In this document: positions 1 through 37,800 of the stretch, in pieces
Position numbering within the stretch: position 1 is the first letter of the stretch
How the letters are laid out: every line of letters begins with the position of its first letter
Assembly: GCF_932526225.1 (NCBI RefSeq)
Contig: NC_064048.1
Coordinates: forward strand, 7,915,015-7,979,014
Direction of reading: 5' to 3'
Source of the DNA: Nematostella vectensis
Lineage: Eukaryota > Cnidaria > Anthozoa > Actiniaria > Edwardsiidae
DNA: 64,000 bases
Position numbers and translations under genes: made by a program
The notes under the pieces: generated by a model
The model's database searches: none
Told to the model about the DNA's origin: nothing
The model's input: the letters and a program-made list of their open reading frames with translations, nothing else

Positions 1-28
1 ATTCAGAACTATCATTTTTCGAAGCAAG
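1..28 (+). other. possible untranslated exon end with splice donor
   Basis: The sequence GCAAG is followed by a consensus GTAAGT donor at 29. It could be a 5' untranslated exon of the + strand gene that starts at 5500, but there is no coding signal and the link is speculative. Confidence 0.15.
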
Positions 29-128
29 GTAAGTAATCTGTTATCTCTTATTTTTGTTTAATTTATATAACAGATTACTATGCGCCGATAAAAGCCTTGC
101 AGACTTTCCACCTCGCAGGCTAATAATA

Positions 129-1296
129 CAGTCGAATCTCTATTAGTCGGTCACCCTCGGGACTTAGCTTAGTGACCGCTTAATAGAGGTTGACCGCTTA
201 ATAGAGGCTTCGCTATTTTCGCCCCTAAATTAGCGTAAATCGGGCTGTAATTATACGTAAGAACTTTTTTAATAAACAACAGTAACAATCATGTTAGCCC
301 TAAGACGGGGCCTGGTGCATTCCAATTTGATTCAGAATTGTTTGAAACCGCCTAGTCATTTTGTTTTTTTCCTATACGGCTCTTGTGGCTTTGCCCAATT
401 CTATGGGCATGAGCTACTTTCGCTGGCGTTATGTAAAGTAAATGAGTGCGTTAAGGTGATGTTACACGCGTCGTTTCCGTCGATATCCGTCATTAAGCGT
501 TTGCGCGATTTTGGAAGTCGAACCAAAAACTCGCAGTGCGTTGCCGTATCCAAAAACTCACAAATCTGACCCAGTTGCATTCATTCGGGGATACCATGAG
601 TACATGACTGAGTGGGAACCAGCACTAGAAGATGTTTACAAACTTATGCGTGAACCAACTAACATAAAGGATCCGAATGCTGTTGCAATCGTAAGAGAAA
701 AAGCCGACAAAACGGTGATGGATGGAGACGGTCACCCGAATACTCTAGTTGACGATTACGAAGTTATCATGCATATTCCCAAACTGATGTCAACGTGGGT
801 TACCAAATATCTCAAGAGACCTACGAACTGTGAGAAAGTCGTAGTCAAAGGGAATTGGGTGAACAGAGGTGGTGGCTATGGACGCGAGATTCCTTGTGAA
901 TACATATTTGAAGGTGACAGTTTTTCTTCTAGCTGGCTAAAGCGGAAATTGGTAATCGAGTAATTTGATGCGACTGATCCGCACAAGACCACACAAGTCT
1001 CACAAGACGATAAGCCATAGTAATCAGATTAGACAGTTAAAAATATGACGAAATATGACGTGCACTATCTGTTGTCATGCTGACAAATATTGATGATGAC
1101 CGTTTAATAGAGGTGAAAAACAATGAAATCAACCAATTGGGACCCTCCTTTGGTGACCGCGTCCGCTTAATAGGGTGACCGCTCAATAGAGGTCAAATTT
1201 CAGTAAACATAAAGGGGAAAATTCGGGACTTTGGTAAATGACCGTTGAATAGAGGGTGACCGCTCAATAGAGGGCCGCTTAATAGAGGTTCGACTG
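129..1296. mobile_element. pogo/Tigger-like TIR element carrying a HIRAN-like ORF
   Basis: The left end CAGTCGAATCTCTATTAG (129 on) is matched by an inverted right end ending in AATAGAGGTTCGACTG at 1296. Both ends abut TA (127-128 and 1297-1298), the target duplication of the Tc1/mariner-pogo group. Sub-terminal copies of GACCGCTTAATAGAGGT lie near both ends (about 172-208 and 1098-1290). No transposase frame is visible, so it is probably non-autonomous. It encloses the HIRAN-like frame at 511-963. Confidence 0.75.
511..963 (+). CDS. HIRAN-like domain protein inside a TIR element
   Basis: An open frame of 150 codons ends with TAA at 961-963. From about residue 23 it reads like a HIRAN-type domain: AFIRGYHEY, then LMREPTNIKDPNAVAIV, MHIPKLMSTW and, near the end, GGGYGREIPCEYIFEG. 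HIRAN domains bind DNA ends or stalled-fork structures in SWI/SNF-type helicases, and stand-alone versions are frequent in cnidarian genomes. The frame has no upstream ATG: it opens with TTG at 511, and the first ATG is at 604 inside the domain. The true start is therefore missing, upstream of an unseen intron, or lost. It sits wholly between the inverted ends of the pogo-like element, so it may be cargo of that element. No neighbouring gene is obviously related. Confidence 0.55.
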   Translation: MEVEPKTRSALPYPKTHKSDPVAFIRGYHEYMTEWEPALEDVYKLMREPTNIKDPNAVAIVREKADKTVMDGDGHPNTLVDDYEVIMHIPKLMSTWVTKYLKRPTNCEKVVVKGNWVNRGGGYGREIPCEYIFEGDSFSSSWLKRKLVIE

Positions 1297-2557
1297 TAGT
1301 TTGCTTCGCTCCCGCTTGCATTTTTCTTATTTGCGACTAATTATGTGTCTAATTTTGCGGGTTACATAGCACAACTTGAATTCATATGTCTTCCTAAGCC
1401 GCATTTTGCACTCATGTCCGTCAATTGGTTAAAGGAGCCGAGGAGGCTGGATAATAGGCTAGATAGGTTCAAAAGACACTCATTCCAAGATGGAGAGGAT
1501 TGATTTCTAGAATTAGAGCCCCCCCCCCTTGAGCCGCAGTACAAGCTAGATCAGATAATCTCAAATGTTGCGTTGAAGTTAAATGAAAAAGAAAAAAAAC
1601 ATTGATCTTTACATTTTGTTGTTTGAAAAGTGCAAATCTGAATAAAATGTAATGTAATGATTATGGAAATGTAAATGTAATGATCAAAAGGTTTGAAAAG
1701 GTGAGCTATTTTGTAACCCAGGCACTGAAAAAAAACAAGCTCTGCTTTTAGCATTAATGCTTTTTTACGAGCACTTTCGGTAAGAGGCTAGGTGGGGAAG
1801 CAATAGAAATATTATTGTCGCTAGCGAGAAAACGGATGGATATTTTAACAACGGATTTACATTGATTAACTCTGCTTCTGTTTTGAAGATCATCTATCTC
1901 TTGGATAAAAACTTGAGTATCCGGATCTGGTGATGTTTAGTTTGCATTGATGACATTTTGGAGTTTGGCTTGTAAAAAGGTAAAAACCAGTGAGTAATAG
2001 AACCTTCATTTTTGGGATTTATCTTCAGGTTCTTATTTAAATGACAGCTGCATCACAATTTTCAAGGTTAATATTTTTTTCTTTTTTGTATTTAGGGGAT
2101 GTAAATTACAAACTTCAAGCTAACAGGTTCTCAAGTTTCGGGTTCTTATGTGTTTTTAAAATGTTTCGTGCGTCTGGGGGCCGTATAGGAATGAATAAGT
2201 TAATATGAGAATAAATGATAAAGATGGTGTATGTATGTGATTTAATATCAGTCAAATACTTAGGGGTACGAATTTGAAATCTTTCACCACCACCATTCTA
2301 CGAACACAATAGTGTTGTTTTTACGTCGTCGATATTGATAATTGTCGAGGGGATGATGAAGAAAGAACTAGCTGACCGATTGGCGGGAGGTACCAGTTTT
2401 ATTCTCTCTACAACAGGGTTGTTGAAATAGCTGATATATGAATAGAATAACTATTATATCTCGCACTATTACCTTTCCCTTTTTATATGCTCTACACAGA
2501 GCGGCCTGTCTTGCTGCGATCCAGCGGTGCAAGTTGATTTCTTTCATACGTGTATTT
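1297..2557. other. AT-rich sequence without recognised genes
   Basis: Only short chance frames are present. A fragment at about 1905-1975 (TTGAGTATCCGGATCTGGTG and on) matches the 3' part of the TTAA-type repeat at 2558-3516, so part of this stretch is repeat debris. Confidence 0.5.
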
Positions 2558-3516
2558 TTAACCCTTTCACTCCTGGGTCTTTTGAGCAAAATTGTAAGAA
2601 AAACAGACTGAAAACAGAAACCTCCCCCTCTATTTCTAGTCCAACACTACCAGTTAAGCTAAGCTACCGCTGATCCAAGACGGTATGCCTTGAAGTTTTC
2701 AACAATGCACTGCAGTACCTTTTCTTTCTAGCGACGGCACTGCTACAGCCTGTTGCTTACAACAGTTTTGCTTGTAATTTGCTTAAAAATTACAGCTTTT
2801 TCATCTGGAGAGTGCCCTAGGACATCATAAAGTCTATTTGGGCATAAATAATGCTGTGCTTATGGATGTTTGTACGCTGAGGTTGATTCAATGGGATAAT
2901 TCCTTGTCTGGGCTTCACCATGTGAGAAAGGAATTTTCTAGTGAATGGCCTCATACTCCCCAATGTGGGCCATCTTTGCTACCCAACCTTATTCAACAAT
3001 TGTATTCAGGCTTATTCTGGGTTCCTTGGACCTGGAAATGTTTTGTTTGGCTTCGGGGCAAAGAGACTTATAAAAAAAACTTATGATTATGGGGGAGGAG
3101 ATTGCCCGCCTATCTGTCAAGGTGTTTCCAAGACTCCCGTGATGCAGTGCAGACATGCAAAATAGGCTAAATGGTGACTCGCTTCTAATGGAGGTTCTAA
3201 CATTGATTAATGTTACTGACTGCTGTAAAATGGGACCTGACGGAGCGCAATAAAGGTATCTATTTGTGACTTGATATGTGTTTGCTTGTCAATATTTGTA
3301 GTTCGGAATTTTGTGTTTTTTTTTGGTAAGAAATGTTTCTAAGTTTAAGCATTTGTTTACGAATTGGTCAGAAATCAAGGTTGATATTTTGACAAAAGAG
3401 TCAATTCTATCACATTGCTTGGATGCGCTTTTGAAGGCCGTCTATGTCTTGGGGGAATCCATGAGTATCCGGGTCTGGTGATGTTTAGTTTGCATTTTTG
3501 ACGTTTTGGAGTTGGG
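2558..3516. mobile_element. piggyBac-like non-autonomous element, copy 1 (right end lost)
   Basis: It starts at TTAA (2558-2561) followed by CCCTTTCACTCCTGG and is co-linear with the intact copy at 12292-13300. Shared blocks include AACAGACTGAAAACAGA near the left end and GATGTTTAGTTTGCATTT near 3481. The inverted right terminus of the other copy is not visible here. Confidence 0.55.
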
Positions 3517-4766
3517 CCTTTATTTTACAGGCGTCTCAGGGCGTAATAGTAATACTCATTTTGACTGGAACTGAACCACAAGGGCAAACCACGTCCGTGC
3601 CGCAATTGTTTAGTTTTATTAACTTTTGTTACCTTATATATGACACGTCCCTTTTGGTTATAAAGACAATAACTATTTTTGGCATCGGGAGCTCACACGC
3701 AATGAAATCTCTCTATATACTTTCTTCGGTCGAGAAGCGTTACCGGGGACGCCTAAGTCCGGCTATTTCTAAGGCTAATCGTATGATGATGATTTTTAAG
3801 TCTAGTAGGGGCGAAATATGGGAATTAAGAAATACTCGATAAAACAGTTGGCTTACTGGGTAATCAACCTGTCGCCTCTTATTTTTCTAACGCACGGCTC
3901 CAGGTTTTCTTGGTTTCCCGTTACTAAATTAAAGTTTTCCGCGGGTACAAATAATAAAGGGAAATGTCAAAACGGTGATATTTTCCCGATACCACATCAT
4001 TTACCAATGATGCTTTTCTAAAGGCTTATAATAACATTTCTAATAAAATCAAGTCAAGGTCTCACATCTTTTCTATATAAGATTATTCAGCTTACCCTAA
4101 TAACCGTTAAATCACGACACTACTTATCCTTTTCCTCATAAACCACAAAATCATTCAACTAAAGAAACCTGACCACCAATTTGTTTTCAACTACTCACTT
4201 TGACTGAATATTTGATTATATGGAAAAAAGTCTAGCGTGACTCAATATCAAGTTCTGTGACGACCCTTGCCGAAAGACATTATATTTTCAAATTCTTAGT
4301 TTCTGGTGACAATGTAAGCCGCCAAATGGCTCGTGTTTTCTAAAGGTGGCCGCTTAATAGAGATTCCACTTTAGTGTCTGTTTTCTCAGAGATGCTTTTT
4401 GACTTTGTTAGTAATTTTAAACTTCCTATTCACTGAGGTTTCACTGTTTTGCGTTTTTCCCCCTGTCCCCTGCAAAACTCCCTCCCAAAAACCTTGAATG
4501 GTGTTGATAAGTGCATAAACACATCACACTAACTGAACTGGGAGGGATTGTGGAACACCAACGGTAAAACGGTGTCTTCAGCCCCCCCCCCCCCCCCCCC
4601 CCCCCCAGTGCGATTTTTAATTGCCCGATTTCAAAACAAGTTCACAGGAGAAAGAAAACTGCTGGCATCGTGCCCTGATTGAATCAGTCCAATTAAATTA
4701 TTAATGTTGCTAGTTTGTGAATAACAAATCCACCTGCTTGACTAATATATTTAGTCTGTATTTTAG
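3517..4766. other. non-coding stretch with poly-C tract and a transposon-end relic
   Basis: No convincing gene. A run of about 27 C lies at 4580-4606. At 4345-4372 the string GGCCGCTTAATAGAGATTCC resembles the right terminus of the pogo-like element at 129-1296 and is probably a relic. Confidence 0.5.
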
Positions 4767-4795
4767 GTGTCTCTAACCGAGCTGAAACTTCAAAG
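4767..4795 (+). other. possible 5' untranslated exon of the PAN-pentraxin gene
   Basis: TGTATTTTAG (acceptor, AG at 4765-4766) and AAAG|GTAAGT (donor at 4796) bound a 29-bp segment. It lies 700 bp upstream of the coding first exon, which itself begins after an acceptor (AG 5491-5492) only 7 nt before the ATG, so an upstream untranslated exon is expected. Confidence 0.35.
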
Positions 4796-5499
4796 GTAAG
4801 TCTTGTGTGTTTATACTTTTTCTCCATATGGTTACAATAGAGCCTACCTACATATTCTCGTAAGAGAAGAATTCAAACACAAGGACGGTGAACATGAAGC
4901 TTCTGTCATTTCATTAAGGTGTGTTTTCACGAGAAGAAGTTGTTAACTCCACTTATTTTTTTTTTATTCTGAAATATGCTACGAAATAAGAGATAAGACA
5001 TCAGGCTGAGTTGTAAGAGTCACAAATTTGATCAGGTCACTAGGAATGTTTATTTTTTTTAGTGTTTTCATTGCGAAAATTTTCATTGCGAAAACTTTTC
5101 TAAACAAATTAAAATGCTGGAAAACGTGTTGCTTATCCTAACCAAAGTATTCAAGCTTTTTAAAAGGCCTTTACCATATAAATGTGTCAACTGGTTTTCT
5201 AAGAAAATCGTCCTGTGTTTTTTAAATAAACAATGGAAGTTTAGGATTATTTTTGCAAAATATTTGTCATCTATTATTAAAAAGCACACGGTTGTAATCT
5301 GTTAAGCTTAAGCCTTCCGGGATTTGAAATAATTCTAAAAATCACGTTTTTAAGCTTGGAATACTAAGAAATAAGAACGTCTCGGGGTCTCAATACCAAA
5401 TTGATATTAAACGTTCTTATAAAATGTATTTATTTGATGCTTGTTTAAACCATGGTTTCGATCTTTATCTCATATTTGGTATTATTTTTTAGTAACGCA

Positions 5500-32215
<26,716 letters not shown>

Positions 32216-32289
32216 ACTATGTGCGTCTTTATTTGCTCTAAACACTTTGGCATATCAAGTTAGTATTACAGTGTGTTGCCCCAATTACG

Positions 32290-32800
32290 GACAGTTTTTG
32301 CATTTTAGCACCATAACTTCGGCCTCAATGGACCAGCGTCCTGGCTACTACGAATACGTGACTCTTACCAGTTAAAACTCCTATACCAAGTGATAAACTG
32401 GTAGTTTTGGAGCACCAGCACCAAAAACACAATAGAACAAAATCCAAAAATAAAGACCTTAGACACTTACGAGGAAACAAACATATTTGAACACCTTATG
32501 CGAATAACACTAGTCTTCCATTAAACAACAGTATATCTTTAATGATCTTAAAGCCCCTAGTTCACTGAGCCAGCGCTCATCCGCTTGTTAGGACACGTGT
32601 CCTTTTTCTGTTCTAAGCCAGCGCCCTTCAGCCTCAATGTACCAGCATCCTGGCTACTACGAATACGTGACTCTTACCAGTTAAAACTCTTATCAGTGCT
32701 GAGGACCCGTGTCCTTTTTCTGTTCTGGGCCAGCGCCCTTCAGCCTCATTGGACCAGCGTCCTGGCTACTACGAACACGCGACTCTAACCAGTCAAAAAA
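32290..32800. repeat. three degenerate repeats with CCAGCGTCCTGGCTACTACG
   Basis: The block TTCGGCCTCAATGGACCAGC followed by GTCCTGGCTACTACGAATAC and CTCTTACCAGTTAAAACTC occurs at about 32309, 32626 and 32741. The second and third copies are about 117 bp apart. They lie 3' of gene A and show no coding function. Confidence 0.7.
32449..32454 (+). promoter_or_regulatory. possible polyadenylation signal of gene A
   Basis: AATAAA lies 234 bp after the gene A stop. Position and sequence fit, but there is no transcript support. Confidence 0.3.
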
Positions 32801-33159
32801 ACTCGTGAATCTGCCAATCATCTATGTCAATAATATGACTAATGAAATCAGCTTTTTCAATTCCTCTACTGGGTATCCATTTTCTATCAAGTTCTATTCT
32901 CCCCCCCCCCCATGTACTGAAAATGTTTATCGCTTAACAATGTAAATTCCTTTAAACAAAGAATTTGCTGTCCCAGTCTTGCGCAGCCGCAACTCATAAT
33001 TCTTGCTATGTTCCCAAATAGTGGTCCAGCAGAAATAACTTTTCCCACAAAGGAAGCCAATTGTCTAGCAGATACAAGCGCCCCGTGACGAATCTTATTC
33101 AAATGCTCTTCAATAGCATCGATTCTTTTATCAGAATACTAATTGTAGCATCTACCGTA

Positions 33160-33790
33160 TTCCAAATGACTCCCATCTGTATCACCCATAAATGTAATAA
33201 CACCCATAAATGTTATAACAATCATAAATGTAATAACAGTCACCCATAAATGTTATAACAACCATGAATGTAATAACATATCGCCCATAAATGTAATAAA
33301 CAGTCAACCATAAATGTAAGAACATGTCGCCCATAAATGTTATAGACCATGTTAACTATAAATGTAATAACACGTCGCCTATAAATGTTATAACTTATAA
33401 TTTCAACTCATAGAAACACTATTAGAGAACCAAAATTGCCAGATGTCATGTTGGTGTCAAGGGAGGGGGGGTGCAAAGATATGGTGCCTCGGCATGACGT
33501 CATCAATGACGTCACTGAAAACGGCAATACTCATAGCTCATTATAGAAACATCATAAGGCGGTCTAACTTGGCAGATATCATGTAGATGTCAAGGGGGGT
33601 ACAACGATATGTCACCTAGTCATGACGTCATCGATGACGTCACTAAAAACGGCAATAATCATATCTCATCATTGAAACATCATAATGCGGTCTAACTTGG
33701 CAGATGTCATGTAGGTGTCAAGGGGGATGCAACGATATGGTGCCTCGACACGACGTCATCGATGACGTCATCAACAGCTGTAAATCCTAT
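33160..33790. mobile_element. fragment of the CRE-palindrome inverted-repeat family
   Basis: Tandem CCCATAAATGTAATAACA units (33180-33400) lead into three repeats of about 128 bp with ATGTAGGTGTCAAGGGGG and paired TGACGTCA sites (33495/33507, 33623/33635, 33763). The interior unit is clearly related to 13330-13560. No second arm is visible downstream. Confidence 0.6.
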
Positions 33791-34290
33791 GTTATCCAAA
33801 TTAAACTCATTCTCATTACACGCGACCTCAGCGGATTCAAGATCGTCGTCTGGTTTGGGATCCTGGGATTAGCCCGTAGTCAATCAAGGCCTGACGTTGG
33901 CGGGTGATCGAGACCAGCCGTCGCATCCAATGTGAACGTCGCGAAGCTCGGATCCTCTGGTACCAAGGTTATTGATCGCATGGCATTATCAATATATTTT
34001 TTTCAAAGAGCAACAAACATATTATTAATAATTTTTAATGAAATTATCCTCAATTGCAATTTATTTTTATCACAATTTATCCAGGTAAGTTCGATACAAA
34101 TGCAAAATAGTTAGGCTATTAAAAAAATTATTTTACCAATTTTATTTAATACTCACTAAGGTAATTACAAAGTTTGCTTTGGAATTTGTTATGAAATACC
34201 ACGTCTAGTGAAATATACTTCTGCAAAACAGTCATGACCACAACGTTCACCATCCCAACCACTAAAAAATCGGCACTATCACTTCAACCC
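33791..34290. other. intergenic sequence without recognised features
   Basis: AT-rich sequence between repeats. No gene or clear repeat was recognised. Confidence 0.5.
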
Positions 34291-34299
34291 CCTCATGAT

Positions 34300-36615
34300 A
34301 TAATGAATGCAGATAAAGCGTGAAAAAGGCGCGAAAAATGCTATGTCAGTACTCATGATACAATGGAAGGAGATAAAGCGCGAAAAAGGCGCGAAAAATG
34401 CTGTCAGTACTCATGATACAATGAAAGAAGATAAAGCGCGAAAAAGGCGCGAAAAATGCTATGTTAGTACTCATGATACAATGGAAGGAGATAAAGCGCA
34501 AAAAAGGCGCGAAAAATGTTATTTTAGTACTCATGATACAATGGAAGGAGATAAAGCGCGAAAAATGTTATGTTAGTACTCATGATACAATGGAATGAGA
34601 TAAAGCGCGAAAAATGCGCACAAAATGTTATGTAAGTACTCATGTTATAATGGAAGGAGATAAAGCGCGAAAAAGGCGCGAAAAATGTCATGTTAGTACT
34701 CACGATACAATGGAAGAAGAAAAAGCGCGAAAAATGTTATGTAGGTACTCATGATACAATGAAAGGAGATGAAGCGCGGAAAAGGCGCGAAAAATGTTAT
34801 TTTAGTACTCATGATACAATGGAAGGAGATAAAGCGCGAAAAATGTTATGTTAGTACTCATGATACAATGGAAGGAGATAAAGCGCGAAAAATGCGCACA
34901 AAATGTTATGTAAGTACTCATGTTATAATGGAAGGAGATAAAGCGCGAAAAAGGCGCGAAAAATGTCATGTTAGTACTCACGATACAATGGAAGAAGAAA
35001 AAGCGCGAAAAAGGCGCGAAAAATGTTATGTAAGTACTCATGATACAATGAAAGGAGATAAAGCGCGAAAAAGGCGCGAAAAATGTTATGTAAGTACTCA
35101 TGATACAATTGAAGGAGATAAAGCGCGAAAAAGGCGCGAAAAATGTTATGTTAGTACTCATGATACAATGAAGGAGATAAAGCGCGAAAAAGGCGAGAAA
35201 AATGTTATGTTAGTACTCATGATACAATGAAAGGATGTAAAGCGCGAAAAAGGCGCGAAAAATGTTATGTTAGTACTCATGATACAATGGAAAGAGATAA
35301 AGCGCGAAAAATGCGCACAAAATGTTATGTAAGTACTCATGATACAATGGAAGGAGATATAGCGCGAAAAAGGCGCGAAAAATGTTATGTAAGTACTCAT
35401 GATACAATGGAAGGAGATAAAGCGCGAAAAAGGCGCGAAAAATGTTATGTAAGTACTCATGATACAATGAAAGGATATAAAGCGGGAAAAAGGCGGAGAA
35501 ATGTTATGTAATAACTCATGTTATAATGGAAGGAGATAAAGCGCGAAAAAGGCGCGAAAAATGTTATGTAAGTACTCATGATACAATGGAAGGAGATAAA
35601 GCGAGAAAAATGTTATGTTAGTATTCATGATACAATGGAAGGAGATAAAGCGCGAAAAAGGCGCGAAAAATGTTATGTTAGTACTCATGATACAATGGAA
35701 GGAGATAAAGCGCGAAAAATGCGCACAAAATGTTATGTTAGTACTCATGATACAATGAAGGAGATAAAGCGCGAAAAAGGCGCGAACAATGTCATGTTAG
35801 TACTCACGATACAATGGAAGGAGATAAAGCGCGAAAAAGGCGAGAAAAATGTTATGTTAGTACTCATGATACAATGAAAGGATGTAAAGCGCGAAAAAGG
35901 CGCGAAAAATGTTATGTAAGTACTTATGTTATAATGGAAGGAGATAAAGCGCGAAAAAGGCGCGAAAAATGTTATGTAAGTACTCATGATACAATGAAAG
36001 GAGATAAAGCGCGAAAAAGGCGCGAAAAATGTTATGTTAGTACTCGAGATACAATGGAAGGAGATAAAGCGTGAAAAAGGCGCGAAAAATGTTATTTTAG
36101 TACTCATGATACAATGGAAGGAGATAAAGCGCGAAGAATGTTATGTTAGTACTAATGATACAACGAAAGGAGATAAAGCTTGAAAAAGGCGCGAAAAATG
36201 TTATTTTAGTATTCATGATACAATGGAAGAAGATAAAGCGTGAAAAAGGCGCGAAAAATGTTATTTTAGTACTCATGATACAATGGAAGGAGATAAAGCG
36301 CGAAAAATGTTATGTTAGTACTCATGATACAATGAAAGGAGATAAAGCGTGAAAAAGGCGCGAAAAATTTTATGTTAGTACTAATGATACAATAAAAGAA
36401 GATAAAGCGTGAAAAAGGCGCGAAAAATGTTAGGTTAGTACTCATGATACAATAGGAGATAAAGCGCGAAAAAGGCGCGAAAAATTTTATGTTAGTATTC
36501 ATGATACAATGGAATGAGATAAAGCGTGAAAAAGGTGCGAAAAATTTTATTTTAGTACCTATTATACGTGGAAGGAGATAAAGCGTGAAAAAGGCGCGAA
36601 ATGTTATGTTTGAAT
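34300..36615. repeat. 60-bp minisatellite, about 39 copies
   Basis: The unit is GGAGATAAAGCGCGAAAAAG, GCGCGAAAAATGTTATGT and TAGTACTCATGATACAATG, with deletion variants lacking one GCGCGAAAAA block. Open frames occur on both strands but shift between units, so they are not genes. It lies between the convergent 3' ends of genes A and B. Confidence 0.92.
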
Positions 36616-36739
36616 TCATAATTCAATTAACGAAAAAAGGTTGATGAAATTTTGGCGAAAGAATCCTATTCTATGATTGTACAATTGAATAAACAGATGA
36701 ACTAGGTGACGCACGCTCAACAGATATGGGAGTTTTATA

Positions 36740-36915
36740 ACAAAACTGCACCACCACCATCATCGCCATCACCATCGCCATCGCCACCACCACCATCACC
36801 CATCACCACCACCATCACCATCACCATCACCACCATCACCATCACCATCACCATCACCATCACCATCACCATCACCATCACCATCACCATCACCATCATC
36901 ACCATCACCATCAAA
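36740..36915. repeat. CACCAT microsatellite
   Basis: Runs of ATCACC/CACCAT triplets about 170 bp long. Thr-Ile and Met-Val frames across it are artefacts. Confidence 0.9.
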
Positions 36916-37186
36916 ATCATGAACTGATTATCATCATCAAGCAGATCCTCATTTACCACTACTATAGCTTATCTTTCATCTTTTTCCTATTCGTCAGGTA
37001 CTCTATTAGACGTTATCTCGAGACTAGTTTCGAGTGTATTTTAATACACTTGAGACTGAGACTAGCTACAAGACTTGTTACAAGCCTTAAAAGGCTTGGA
37101 ACATAAGCTAAAACAGTTGAAATTTTGAAAGTTACCTTAAAGTAAGTTAACATTGCCTTTTTTAGTCAAAACATCATCACTACGCT

Positions 37187-37632
37187 ATGAAAAAAAAACA
37201 TCGCATGTTTTTATGTTCTTTTGAAACACGCTTGCACACTGATGCCTCAACAGGCAAGAAAAGTTTAGCCCTTCGGTTACAAATCAACATTTTAATTCGC
37301 AGCAGGTCACATGACTTACCAAAATATTTAATATCTTGTTACCGGCAGAGAAAATTCCGGATGCTAAAACGCTATCATATCACACACATAAAGTCAACTC
37401 ATATTTAGTAAACACCTTTGTCCAAGCTGTTTTCCCCACCGGCGAGAAGGCAAAAAAAGTATTTTGTCACGTGATCTATAAAGTGGCGTCATCACCAGCA
37501 AGAAAACATTACGAAAATGTTAAGGCCGTCGACATTAATCATCTTGCCAAAAAGAATGAATTTAAGGCGACGTTAAAAAGTTTAAGGCAAAAAGTTATAT
37601 TCGATGCTAAGAGCCAACTACCCAGGCCTTAA
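37187..37632 (+). other. unrecognised overlapping frames next to gene B 3' end
   Basis: Two overlapping + frames (37187-37408 and 37336-37632) show no domain I recognise. The second runs 15 bp into the last coding exon of gene B on the other strand. Composition is not obviously repetitive, so a relic of a transposon ORF is possible, but no function can be given. Confidence 0.2.
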
Positions 37633-37800
37633 TATACTTGAGGTACTGCTATTGATAGAAGTCAAGAGTGGTTCCAACACTGCAGTCAACATGCGTATCT
37701 CAAAAGTGAGGTCGTTAATTTGCTTTTGAAGATCAGCTATCTGTTGTGATGTGGCCAAGTTGTCGCTACGGTCAGCTGTACTATCACATTTGGGTCGCAT
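37618..37800 (-). CDS. gene B last exon: helical C-terminal tail
   Basis: Phase 0 in (acceptor GTGCACTCTTTCAG); TAG stop at 37618-37620. After MRPKCDSTADRS comes a heptad-like stretch (ATSQQIADLQKQINDLTFEI), a likely short coiled coil such as TRP channels use for tetramer assembly. Confidence 0.78.
   Translation of the reverse strand: MRPKCDSTADRSDNLATSQQIADLQKQINDLTFEIRMLTAVLEPLLTSINSSTSSILRPG

Noticed and set aside
34307-36619. Frames on both strands with repeated KARKRREKCYVSTHDTM or its opposite
   Set aside because: They are products of the 60-bp minisatellite and change frame with deletion units.
36706-36959. Pro/Thr-Ile and Met-Val-rich frames
   Set aside because: They are CACCAT microsatellite translations on the two strands.
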